From: Xiphophorus maculatus
Taxonomy: Eukaryota > Chordata > Actinopteri > Cyprinodontiformes > Poeciliidae
Assembly (NCBI RefSeq): GCF_002775205.1
Contig: NC_036455.1
Coordinates: forward strand, 3,510,501 to 3,574,500
Direction: 5' to 3'
DNA: 64,000 bases
The notes under the pieces were generated by a model, which did no database searches, had not been told where the DNA came from, and saw nothing but the letters and a program-made list of their open reading frames with translations. Each line of letters starts with the position of its first letter. The first letter of the stretch is position 1. Below, in pieces: positions 44,601 to 54,023 of this stretch. The translations under genes were made by a program, and so were the position numbers.

Positions 44601-47600
44601 TGCTTCCATTCACTGCTATGTTTTACAAAAACACTGCTCAACTCATTAACACAAGTATTCCGACATGGTTGTTGCACTGATGCAATCCGCAGCTGATCAG
44701 ATATCAGATTATCTACCTGAATGTAGCCAGAATTTAAGTATTTTTCAATTACGTCGTTTGCCACAATTAAGTAAATGAAGAAGACTTAAAATTTCCCAGT
44801 AGGGTGCCAGTTTGTTAGGTATCCAAGCCTCTCTCTGACAACATTTCTCCTTGATTTTATGAACTGGCGTAAAAACATTTGCTTTGTGAAATTACTACTT
44901 TACTATTTGGTACCAGATGTATTTTTTCCCACATTTTATGGAGTTTAATTTTGCTATCATGAGTTACAAGCCCAAATACAAATGGAAAACTTATAAAAAT
45001 TATGATTTATATACACTCATACTGAATACAAAAGTGAAATATGCCTAAAACTGTTGAGCATTTTCCAAATGTCTTGGAATACAGACTCCGAAGATCTAGT
45101 GAAACATTATGTAATTGTTTGTTGTACCACTTAAACCTCTTACAGCAAATCCCTAAATTACTGAAAAGCTTTCGGTTACGTTATTCTGGTTTCTCTCTGG
45201 CAGCACACCGTACATGAACATACACTCGTTGTAATGCTACCCAGGCTTTCATGTCCTAATTCAATGCTTGGTTTCAGTGAGAGAGAAAATTTGATTTAGG
45301 CTTCTGAGGAGGAAACCGCACAGCTCCTGACCTCAATCACGAAAGCCACAGTCTAGATTTGAGGCAGACTCTGAAAGGATTTACAACATAAGATCTGTAA
45401 GTGTGTAAAAAAAAAAAAAAAGAAGAAACATTGCCATCCACTTTATTCATACCTGTTTAATCCAAATTCAGTGCAACATTACCCATTAGGAATCCCATCA
45501 CAAATACTTTTGTCAATCCTGTGACACAGATCAGCCAGTTGCTGAAACTAAAACGCTAACATGCCGATAAATGCAGATTTTTTTTCTGAATGAGATTTTT
45601 AGACGCTACGCTCTCCGTAGAAATGCTCATCCCACGCTGCTCTCTCTCATTGGATAAAGTTTTTCCCCCACCTTCCGATTAAGGCCCAACAATAGACTGG
45701 GGTCATGCTTTCTGGTGACTATGGCAACAGGTAAAAGTGAAACAAAAGGCAGTTGTCCCTTACCCCATGGCTTGTGCCGAAAATCTGCCTCCTCTCCGTC
45801 CGGATACCGCTGGAGAAAACAAAACAAGTGCATATTCAACTTTTGTTATTAGAAAGAAAAGCATCAGAGGCATCATTTGAACAAAAATTACTTTTTCTAG
45901 AAAATTGCTTACCAACAGTTGCCCTTCCTCTGCCCCTGCCTCTTCTGCCTCGCTCTGCTCCTCGTCCAGCCACTCCAGCTTTGCCTCCATCCAAGCCATT
46001 CTCCTGGCCACGGACTGCAATTATGCAGAGAAAGGCCGGTATTGGATTACAACACCGCAGTGCACACATTCCCCAGGAAAGGTAACTTCAAAATGAGTCA
46101 CATATTACTGGGAAGCTAGCAGAAAGAGGAGATTTTATGATTTATAGAAATCAGAAAATTAAATCAAAATGAAAAACAAGTTTGTAGTTCAGGGATTATG
46201 CGTCGATTTCGCCAACTTTAGTCTCTCATATAATATCAGGAACATCCAAACAAGAGGGGCAAATATTTAACTACACACCTTACGGATTTAAAGACTAAAA
46301 AAGATGGAAATATGAATAAAAGATTGGACAGAAACGTGTCAGATGGTCAATAGAAAGCTCAGAGGGAAATATTTTTGCTTCTAACAACTACTGGAAGGAA
46401 AAACTCATTTATATCTTTATTTTTAATGTTAACACAAATTGAACAGAGCCTTGCAAAAGCACTCAATAGACCTTGAACTTTTAGCAAGTTTTGTCTCAAA
46501 GCTACAAATCTTTGTATTATTGGGACCTTGTGAGGTAGACCAACACAAAGCAAAATGTGGGGGGGAAAATGATGCAAGGTTTCCAAAATGTTGCCATTTT
46601 CGCCAGCTGATTTCACCATGTTGAAGCAGGTTTGCAGTTGTGTCATACACATATACACCACACAGGTGGGCTATTTACCAATTAGTGAACAATTAGGTGA
46701 ACCATGATTTTATTTTGGTGTGTCAGAGAAAATGGGTCTCAATAAAAACGTGTGCCATGGCTTAACATTTTTACTTGCAATAAATTTTTTAAACCCATAT
46801 ATTCTCCTTCTTCATGTCATCAAAATGTGGAAATGTTCAGTGTGACTGTCTGCTACCTGCCCTAACCTTCATGTTTGATTGTATGTACTTGTATGGTTAA
46901 AAACGAATAAAAATAAAATCTAAAATAAAATGTGAAAATGTTAAGTAAAGTAAGAATATTTTTACAAGGAACTACAACTTTGATAATTCCTTGTGCATGA
47001 ACTTTCAGCTGGAATTATTTAATACCTGGTTTCACAAATTTAAGAATCTAAAGGTGTTCAGTTTATGTTTAGATTTGGGAAAATCATAAATGCATAAAAA
47101 ACAGTTTATTATAACTATCACAAAGCAAACCAGAAGCATGTGAATAAAATGTGATTAAACATAAAGAGGAGAGGTTTAAATTTGCAAAGTATAAACATAC
47201 ACTCTCTTCCTCTGCTCAATCCGCGGCCTTTCCGTGGAGCGCCACCTCGACGACGTGCAGCATCTTTCTCTCCACCTTTCTCTCTGTTCTCTTTTCCTTC
47301 CTCACCGGCTTCCGGCTGGCTGATTTCCTTCTGCCCAGACACTCCTTTCTTCTTCCCTACCATTTCCCAGGAGTCCTGGAGAAATGAAAACAGGGTTAAA
47401 ATGTTTCTCCTTCCAGCCATTGTTGGGGGTCGTGAAGTCATCTGTGGTTTATCTGTGCTTGGCATTTACTGCAGGACAACTGGTCGGATGGTCACACAGC
47501 TGGTGGATAAACGTTGATTTTAGTAGAAGAATAAATCTAAATGAAAGATGCAGGGCTGAATAACACTTCTGTTTCTGTTGCCAATGGCAGATCTTCAATT

Positions 47601-50600
47601 ATGTGGGCCAACACTGGCTGCAGATCCTTTCACTTAAGCAAGAAGAAATTGCTCCTTAATGACTCTGCAATTAAACTGAGATTATTCTGATGCATTTCCA
47701 CTACTTTACGGTTTCAGTTTCTGTTAATATTCAGCTACAAATGTCTGTGCAGTTATTTGGGATCATCTTTATATCGCATTTCAAGCCCAATTTCAACGTT
47801 TTGAGATTCCAGAGCGCTTACGCTTTCAAAAACAGAAATAAAAAACTGGAAAAATTGATGAATGGAAAATGGAAAAGCTGGAAAAGGGATAAAATAATGG
47901 AAAAGGATGAATAGATGGATATTAATCGACAGACTGAAAGAAACAAGCACAGATGAAAAAAATGGACAGACAGAAATATCAAACCAAATAAGATGGATAG
48001 CAGGCAAACAGATGGACAGCAAGATGGAAAAATTGACAAAAACTGATGAAAAAGTGAGTGGGTGGATGGATACAATTGCTAGAACAAGAGTGGCCAAGAC
48101 CAGAACTCAAGAGCTATGACATTTTTTTCTAAAGTTTGTAATTTTCTTAGCAGACAAAACATTTTTTTAGAAACTGGTTCTAGATGTTCTTGCAAATTTG
48201 TGAAATATGTTTAGAACTGTAGAATGAAACTCTAATCTGACTGACGACACCAATCGCGTCATAGGTGACAAAAACAATGGTTGATTTCATGTAAATGTTC
48301 TGCAAAAACTTCTACAAAATGTGGAGTCTTTATGTGCATATCCCATACGTCATGTTATGGGCCCTTCAGGCCTTCACCTACAGGCCTGAAGGAGTGAAAA
48401 CATCATTTTTGGTTGTTCTTTTTGTCTCTATGTGGATGAAAACATTTCTGGAAACAGTCTTATTTGGACGCAGGTGATACAGACGATCCCTTTTAGGAAA
48501 CAACTTTCCATTTTGGACTAATCCAGTCGAAACTGCATGAAGCAGCAGATATTCAGCTGTGCAGAAACCTGTTAGCAATGATTTAAGTGTTTTGGAGATC
48601 AGATGCAGGACAATAGCTCTCGAGTGAATTGGACTTGGCCACCCATTTTTTAGATAACTGGAAAGGAATTAAGTCAAAGGCTGAAACAATCAGATTAATT
48701 TTGATGAATCGATTATTGAAATAATCGTTAACTGGACTATAAAAGCCAATTGCGGGGAAAAAAAACTACACAGAGCAGTAATTGAGTCAAAACTGTACAA
48801 AATATATACATTTTGCATATAAGGGAAATAAAAACTAAATATATTCTACCCCAAAAATTCACTAAAGGAATGCTGTTATTGCATTTTAGGCAATTATATA
48901 TTTAAGGGGGTTTATATGCATTTTTTAATATTATTTCTAATACTCTATAAAAAGGCTAATGTGGTTAAATGAAAAACTTTTATCCGATTGATGGTCTGAA
49001 TAATCGATTGTTAGTTTCTGCCCTAGTGGAAGTACAATTATTTCACGCAATTTTCTTTTTCAGATCTTATCTGGAAAACATTTACTGTCTATTAACTCTG
49101 GCATTCAGCTCTTTATTATACCAAATTATACCAAAAGATATGAAAACTTTAAAAAAAAAAAATCAACAACAAACTAGAAAGAGAAAAAAAATGTCTTTAG
49201 ATAACTTTTCTATGCATCCTTTTCTATCGACAATTCTTCATAAAAAGTGGAATATCGCCCTAACAAATGCCAAGCTGCGCTGCAAAAGAGAAATGATAAG
49301 TAAATTTTCCCCACCAAGTGCGATTTAAGCCTGGGTGGCACTGATTTCTCCAGAGGCTGCGTCTTAAACAGAGAGAGTACTCACAGTGTCCGGGCTGCCC
49401 TCCAGCAACACGTTAATAGCTCTGTTGACGTCCCCGTTGCTGTCGTGCAGCGCGATCATGGATTCATCCTGGTCCTTGCCTGTGATGTCAACCAGCTGAG
49501 AGAGAAGCGGTGCAACAATGAGAACAGAGATGAACCCAAACCTAGATTTATGTGGTTCTTGTTATGATTATGCCAAAAAAAATGTAGGTACTTGTACAAG
49601 TACAGCAATGAAAGTTTAACAGAGAATATGCTACTGCTGATTTAAAGTTGAATATCAGGTGTTGGTGAGGATATCTCCTCTCACGAAGATCCATTTGTAG
49701 CTCCATTAATAGATACCATCAGGCGAAATAGCTCCAGGCAATGTTAACTTTTCCTAAAAACAGTGTGATGCAGCCAGTCTAAAATCTATATTTAATAAAG
49801 TCAACTGCACAGTTAGGATTTGTTCTTGAGGTTTCTGTTTTGGAGCAAAACTGCTCTGGCAGCTTCTCCATGTGGAATGCATAAAATGCTGAGAAAAGAC
49901 ACGTGACCAAAAGAAATAAAAGCCGCACACAGCTGCTGCTGCCTGCAGCCCCAACAGTAAATATGGATTTATAGTCAGCAGTGCAGCTCAGATAAATAAT
50001 ATGGTTTAAAATCACCTTTATAAAAAAATGGTCAAATTAAGATATGAAATTTTCAAGAAAAGCAAAAATAGCATAAAGTGCCTCCTCACACTGTGATCCT
50101 CTAAAAAGGAAAACATTTTTTGGGAACTGAGCTGTATTTTTACTTTCCATAGAACCAATTTCTAGAAGCTGCCTTATGGTGCGTTCACACCAAACGGGTC
50201 AGGCGCGTCTGATTTAGACTCAAAGTCTATGTGGAAGCGCATAAAGGGAGCTTCAAGGGCACGTCAGGGACACGTCATGGGCTGCGTTATTTGAAAACTT
50301 TTGGGCCTTTCGCTGGAGTTGAAAAATCTGATCTTTCACCACTCTACACAACGTGTCAACCAACACATGATGCATTTTCCGACAGGACTTCAGAAAAAAA
50401 ACCCCCAAAAACTGGAAGATTGTTGCTGTTTGCTTTTGTCCTATAATCTGCGACTGATCAAGTTATGACTGCAGAGACAGGAATAGAAAGGACCTTGCTT
50501 GGAAAACAATCAGCGAGGAAGTTGGAATGTCGAGTAAGTTATAACTTTTACTATTTGAAAATATTTCCCTGCACTTGAGCTATCCAAATGCATCCAGCAA

Positions 50601-51993
50601 AAACGTTATTTAACGTTTATTTAAATAAGCGTTAAATAAACGTATTTATTTAGACGAAATATGCAGGAGATGGTGGAAAGGTTTGCGGGACACATGTCAT
50701 GTCTTGACGCATTAGACGCTAGTCTAGAGCAACATGTTAAGCGTCTGACCTCAAAGCGCACACGAGTCAAACTTGACGCATCAGGTGCTTCTTTTGAATC
50801 GCGAAACGAAAATTGATTTGGTGGAAGAAAAAAAATACTTCTGACCTTTAAAAAAATTTCAGACCTCTTTTTTAAATGATTCTAACAATGATACTAATAG
50901 ACTAAAGTTTTGGATTTTGTAAAATGGGAAAGGGAAAAAATAAATGCTTATATTGCTACTAGGAACAACAAAGTAAAAACAGAGCAGATCACTGGATTGT
51001 CAACACTTAACGTATCAATAAGACGAAAACTGCAAATATAGTGCAAGTCAATAAAACAAGGCAGAAAAAAAACAATGCAACTATTAAAAGGGATTACCTG
51101 TTTAACCTTCTCCTCAAAGTCTGCGTCGTTGTGGTCTGAAATCATCTGCGCGAGTCGGATCTGCTCTGCGGTGGCCTGTAATAAAAAACAAAGAAAGGTG
51201 TCCACCATTTGCATCCAACCGGCATAGGAGATTTGCATTCTCGTTGAAACAGAACGTAATTTATATACAATTGCTTATAAAGCCTCCAGGTACAAATACA
51301 AACAGATGAAGCTAAAAGTTACTTAAATTTTGTTGTAATCTGCTGCAGTTTGTCTTTAACGGCCAAACAAAAGAAACTAACAGGAAAAATCTATTTTAAC
51401 CTCATCAAGTTAAAAACTGGAAAGTTCTCAAAAAGTACTGTCTCTTATTTAGCTAATTAGTATCACAGCTTGCATATGTTCCTTTCACATAATCATCAAT
51501 AAGTTAATTTTAAATGCAGAGAATAATCTCAGCACTTAGACCTCTGAGAAGATATTCACCTAAATAACAAAATTCACGAGAAAAACTCTCAGATTTTCTA
51601 ATTATGTCCCTGAGAACACCATAAAACGTAAGGTAAAACTCCTTAGTAGATTTTAATTGACTTTTATCCTTCCACTCAACTTTCAAATAAAAGTTTATTG
51701 ATTTGTTGAAACGAATAAAACGCAGTGATTATCTTTGCATATTGGTAACTAGTTCTACCTCCAACTTAACGTTTTGTTTTCAATAATCAGGTTTAACTCA
51801 TCAAGCAGATTCTTTTAACAAAGCTTGATATCTAAATAATCCCAGTCCAATAGTTTGTCGGTGTGTGTATAAACTCTGCAGGTCTCTGAATGCGTACCTG
51901 AGGCCTCTGCTTGTGCTGTGTCTGGCTCTGTGTTTGGCCCTGTGTCGGCTCCCAGCTGCCCCGGGCTCGGTTCCCGCCCATGGACGTCATCAT
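24782..51993 (-). CDS. ubap2l: Ubiquitin-associated protein 2-like (28 coding exons, 1,183 aa)
   Basis: A complete model reads from ATG at 51993 to TAA at 24784-24782. All 28 exons have GT-AG borders and matching phases, 3,552 nt in all. UBAP2L is a cytoplasmic RNA-binding scaffold needed for stress-granule assembly, with an N-terminal UBA domain, an RG/RGG-rich stretch and a long low-complexity tail. The protein follows human UBAP2L from start (MMTS.GxNRARGxWE) to end (KSxYNSYxWG.N). It is longer than human (1,087 aa) partly through two in-frame exons, 42852-42893 and 29299-29424. The ATG pair at 51993-51988 opens the conserved N-terminus. The 5' UTR continues to a splice at 52035, with a non-coding exon near 56.7 kb. 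Details are in the four block entries. Introns carry many repeats. Confidence 0.97.
25450..25570. repeat. Dispersed repeat, copy 1 (intron 27)
   Basis: CACAGTAAAATTCAAGCACT ... AACTTTTCCAGCACCAAACT ... TAAAAACAATACAA. A diverged copy in the same orientation lies at 39548-39680 in intron 13. Confidence 0.65.
27172..27537. repeat. Copy B of the 334-bp direct repeat, in ubap2l intron
   Basis: Matches 22325-22658 along its whole length. It has GTAGGAAAGACATTATTAGA where copy A has a shorter form, and an extra TTATTTATTGTTCAGTGGTC segment near 27455-27485. Confidence 0.9.
31480..31690 (+). mobile_element. Tc1-like transposase fragment
   Basis: GGGGGTGGCAGCATCATGCT (31567-31586) reads GGSIML, the conserved core found before the second catalytic Asp of Tc1 transposases. 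The rest is decayed. It lies in ubap2l intron 23. Confidence 0.6.
31720..32100 (+). repeat. Dispersed repeat, copy 1
   Basis: CCACTTCCTGTCGTCTTTGT ... GCCAGTAGCAACATTCGGTT ... GTGTTTCCATTGCAATTTTG. An inverted, diverged copy lies at 63290-63680. Confidence 0.7.
32840..34220 (+). other. Unclassified insert in ubap2l intron 22, with exon-like ORF
   Basis: A block with GC-richer ends, unlike the AT-rich intron. From about 32845 to 33035 the plus strand is open for over 60 codons (NRCCCCPCGQLLVSAS, then LIEEYGWIEAYKKDRRIKLG) and stops at a consensus donor CGACG|GTGAGT. Then come imperfect repeats of CTTTAATTTGATCTGTACCG (33430-33580), a patch with ATGGCGAGCTACCGGATCAC (about 33758), and a GC-rich end near 34140-34220. 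No LTR or TIR is obvious. It could be an unrecognised transposon. The frame is antisense to ubap2l. Confidence 0.35.
34840..35215. repeat. 380-bp repeat with X-box-like motif, copy 1
   Basis: Shares CTCCTGCACAA, GTTTCTGAA, TTTTCCAGCAGCC, GTAAAACC and AATGTGAATTTTGCAT in order with copies at 35965-36355 and 43390-43870, all in one orientation and all in ubap2l introns. Holds GTTGCTAGGCAAC at 34995-35007. Confidence 0.8.
35241..38813 (-). CDS. ubap2l: ubap2l exons 14-22: low-complexity region
   Basis: Exons 38641-38813, 38154-38274, 37712-37751, 37105-37276, 36958-37024, 36411-36738, 35585-35673, 35442-35495, 35241-35322. Landmarks: VEMPGSTDISGLNLQFGALQ, TRRYPPSVSSSPQKDL, NGFSSIQ, a Ser/Thr/Ala-rich exon (328 nt), KAPPNLPPGVPPLLPNPYIM, VYGYDDLQMLQTR and DYYSIPFATPTT. 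Exon 19 has a CAGCAG (NAGNAG) acceptor at 36736-36741. Exon 21 has two AGs six bases apart (35496, 35490), both in frame, so small splice variants are possible. Confidence 0.94.
35965..36355. repeat. 380-bp repeat, copy 2
   Basis: Same order of shared words as copies 1 and 3; starts AAAATGGCTGCAAACAGATG like copy 3. X-box-like GTTGCTACGTAAC at 36175-36187. It ends next to exon 19 (36411). Confidence 0.8.
39548..39680. repeat. Dispersed repeat, copy 2 (intron 13)
   Basis: CACAGTAAAATTCAAGAGCT ... CAAACTTTTCCAGCACCACA ... matches the copy at 25450-25570. Confidence 0.65.
39720..43081 (-). CDS. ubap2l: ubap2l exons 7-13: central region
   Basis: Exons 42975-43081, 42852-42893, 42721-42773, 41836-41921, 41449-41629, 40167-40365, 39720-40060. 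They encode TFNPADYAEPAQTEENYG, the 14-residue cassette, WRPATEEWGTEDWNED, LSETKIFTASNV and ENVTITKGQR, then IDLAVLLGKTP and SLVFSNSKQ (lingerer/UBAP2 motif), KGFGEVGDPKGGST with QFLEQYKTAQALAQLAAQHS, and a Ser/Pro-rich exon ending KLKQQKKRTSISTK. The intron between exons 9 and 10 is a purine-rich tract on the plus strand. Confidence 0.95.
40450..40765. mobile_element. hAT-type MITE
   Basis: Ends CAGGGGAGTCCAAAGTGTGG and GGTTGGACTCCACTG are inverted and carry the CAGGGG/CCCCTG type of hAT termini. GGCCCGGGGGCCATTT follows as in many fish hAT MITEs. The flanks GCATAGAC and ATTTAGAC are a plausible decayed 8-bp duplication. In ubap2l intron 11. Confidence 0.75.
42055..42485. repeat. Purine-rich (polypyrimidine on the sense strand) intronic tract
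   Basis: About 430 bp of GGAAAG/GAAGA-like sequence with few pyrimidines on the plus strand, so ubap2l pre-mRNA is pyrimidine-rich here. It leaves long stop-free frames on both strands that are composition artefacts. Confidence 0.9.
43390..43870. repeat. 380-bp repeat, copy 3, with a 31-bp triplication
   Basis: Longer than the other copies because a 31-bp unit is present three times: GTTGCTAGGTAAC at 43600, GTTGCTAAGTAAC at 43631, GTTGCTAGGTGAC at 43662. Lies in ubap2l intron 6. Confidence 0.8.
45764..51993 (-). CDS. ubap2l: ubap2l exons 1-6: UBA domain and RGG region
   Basis: Exons 51898-51993, 51098-51175, 49385-49495, 47201-47375, 45913-46014, 45764-45809. Exon 1 encodes a Gln-rich start. 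Exons 2-3 (residues 33-95) encode the three-helix UBA domain (AEQIRLAQMISDHND ... INVLLEG). Exon 4 starts DSWEMVGKKKGVSGQ and runs into Arg/Gly-rich sequence (RRRGGAPRKGRGLSRGRE). Exon 5 has RGQENGLDG and GRRGRGRGRA; exon 6 has SGRRGGRFSAQAMG. The exon 4 donor is GAGT|GTATGT, which restores the Phe of the conserved REFRGQENG. The RG repeats are the known arginine-methylation and RNA-contact region. Confidence 0.95.
46440..46640 (+). mobile_element. Tc1-type terminal-repeat remnant
   Basis: AGCCTTGCAAAAGCACTCA, CCTTGAACTTTT, TATTGGGAC, GTAGACCAACACAAAG and GAAAATGATGCAAGG follow in the order I recall from a very common fish Tc1 terminus. Decayed; in ubap2l intron 4. Confidence 0.65.
47830..48085. 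repeat. Degenerate GGAT/GACA-like simple-sequence tract
   Basis: Repeated GGAAAA, GGATGAATAGATGG, AGATGGA and ACAGA words, AG-rich on the plus strand. Non-coding, in ubap2l intron 3. Confidence 0.65.
48085..48648. mobile_element. Old hAT-type MITE
   Basis: Left GAGTGGCCAAGACCAGAACT then CAAGAGCTATGA, and right (inverted) GGGTGGCCAAGTCCAATTCA then CTCGAGAGCTATTG, match the GTGGCCAAGTCC-type hAT terminus. Interior has no frame. Confidence 0.65.
48679..49027. mobile_element. MITE with AATCGATT termini
   Basis: Left GGCTGAAACAATCAGATTA ... AATCGATTATTG and right AATCGATTGTTAGTTTCTGC CCT are inverted copies of the AGGGCTGAAACNATTAATCG type of fish repeat. Confidence 0.6.
50178..50826. mobile_element. 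Possible MITE, TGCGTTCACACCAAACG type
   Basis: Starts GGTGCGTTCACACCAAACGG, a phrase known from fish MITE ends. The right end (TTGATTTGGTG near 50825) matches only its CACCAAA part. It encloses a perfect 12-bp-arm palindrome (50613-50643). Confidence 0.4.
50613..50643. repeat. Perfect inverted repeat (12-bp arms, 7-bp loop)
   Basis: ACGTTTATTTAA and TTAAATAAACGT flank ATAAGCG. It can form a hairpin. Non-coding. Confidence 0.9.
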
Positions 51994-52696
51994 TTACAGT
52001 ATATACAAATAACAGTATTTACAAAAGAATAACACCTGAGGAGATAAGGAAAGGAAAAGGGTGTTACAGAACTTTACAAAGCTTATATGTACACACAAGA
52101 AGTGCTTCCTCCACTGGTGTCATCATTTAGAGTTGGGAAGCAAAGCAGTGATTCAGCGACGTTCCAGTAAACGTCTTTAAATTAAGAGTATTTTTGTTTC
52201 CTTTAAGCAGGAAAATAAATAAACCTTAACCTTGTCAGTGAGTTGACCTGAACGAGAAGTTGCACTAGTTGCTACTAGTTGCAGCGCCACACTGAGCCTT
52301 CTACATATAAACGTTCAGATCTGCAACCTTCTGTAATCAAAAATAAACCATACAAAACATTTGTCTTTTCTTTCTTACACTGACTACAATCACTGTGAAC
52401 TACCATCATTGTTTTATTAATGGTTTCATGTGCTGGGACTGGAAACCAAAGTCTTACGACGTAAATGAAAAATTTGCCTTTTTGCTCAGATGCACTTATC
52501 AGATTTTTTGTGGTCAATACATATTTAAAACCGTTTGAGGTCTGAGTTGCTTGTTCAGATTTTGAATGACTCAGACCCCTTTTCAAAGGACTACAACACA
52601 TGAAAGAAAATGTGCTTACATTTTTTTTTGTAGATAGAGATTGTAGTTTAGACTCAAACAGAAAAAGAAGAATATCTATTTTAAGCATCCACCATG

Positions 52697-53092
52697 TACA
52701 GTACAGACCAAAAGTTTGGACACACCTTTTAATTCAATGAGTTTCCTTTATTTTCATGACTATTGACATTGTAGATTCACACTGAAGGCATCAAAACTAT
52801 GAATAACACATGTGGAAATATGCACTAAACAAAAAAATGTAAAACAACTGAAAATACCCCTTATATTCTAGTTTCTTCAAAGTAGCAACCTTTTGCTGTG
52901 ATTACTGCTTTGCACACACTCTGCATTTTCTTGATGAGCTTCAAGAGGTCGTCACCTGAAATGGTTTTAACTTCATAGGTCAACCTGCCCTGTCAGGTTA
53001 ATAAGTGGGATTTCTTGCCTTATAAATAGTCATGAAAATAAAGAAAACCCATTGAATTAGAAGGTGTGTCCAAACTTCTGGTCTGTACTGTA
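52697..53092 (-). mobile_element. Deleted Tc1 element with transposase C-terminus
   Basis: Termini CAGTACAGACCAAAAGTTTG GACACACC and the inverted copy are near identical and bounded by TA at both ends. On the minus strand the interior reads LLKLIKKMQSVCKAVI and TAKGCYFEETRI then stop, the end of a Tc1 transposase. Only about 400 bp remain. In ubap2l intron 1. Confidence 0.9.
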
Positions 53093-53929
53093 TATTCAAG
53101 TTTTTATTCAACTCAAACAGAGCAACAAAGTAGAAGCTGCTAGATATGCATTTGTAGACTGTAGTGGGATATCTGAATTTTTAATTTATTGAGCAGAAAC
53201 ATAAATAAGAGTATTTTCAGTATCTGATCTACCAACCACAGATCAGATGTGAAATTAGCCAATTCTAGTCACTGATTCATTATATTCACTTTTTCATGTA
53301 ATCCTTACAAGTATTTCAAAGATCTATGCAGGCGTATGTCAGCTTTTGAATTTTGCTGGGTGATAAATTGTCCCAGAAATTATAGCGATAAACAATAATA
53401 TCATTTTGAGGCCATTGTTAATAGAATTAAAACATGTCATAATAATGCCAGTACACACTCTGAAAGATAAGTAAACACTGGAACTTAAAGACGTTTAAAT
53501 GTCCAAAAAACAAACCAAAAACAAATTAAATGGATTATGAAGTCTCTCTAAACAAAATATATTAAACACTAGACATTTTAAAGCAGGGATAAATTTAAAA
53601 GTGCTTTATGTGCCAAAATATAAAGCAGCACTGGAAAAACATCAGACTAAATTTATTAAAATAATGAAGTCACTTTTTCTTGATTCAGAGGTCAAATCAC
53701 AAAGCAATATTGTTTAGAAATCGAGGTTCTTGTCGTCCTCCAGGAACACTGCGCTGCTCGTTTTACGTTTCTTCCTGAACACACCTGATTCAGGTGACGG
53801 CACTTCAACAAAAGCTTGTTAATCAGCCATCAATTGAATAAATTTTGCTGAAGCGGAGACAGATCTGAAGCACAACATGCAGGGTAACGTGCTTTGAGGA
53901 TGGGGGGGGAAGACATGCGGCAAATGTCG

Positions 53930-54023
53930 TCGGGTCCGGGAGTCGAACCCGCGACGGCCGCGTCGAGGACTCAAGGCCTCCAAATACGGGTCGCGCTAAC
54001 CACTACGCCACCACGGCACGCCC
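53930..54023 (-). mobile_element. tRNA-derived SINE head
   Basis: On the minus strand TGGCGTAGTGG (54000-54010) is a Pol III A box and GGTTCGACTCC (53939-53949) a perfect B box, 50 bases apart. The acceptor ends do not pair and the following GCATGTCTTCCCCCC is a SINE body, so this is a SINE and not a working tRNA gene. Confidence 0.8.

Noticed and set aside
53930-54023. tRNA gene on the minus strand
   Set aside because: A and B boxes are good but the acceptor stem does not pair and a SINE body follows.
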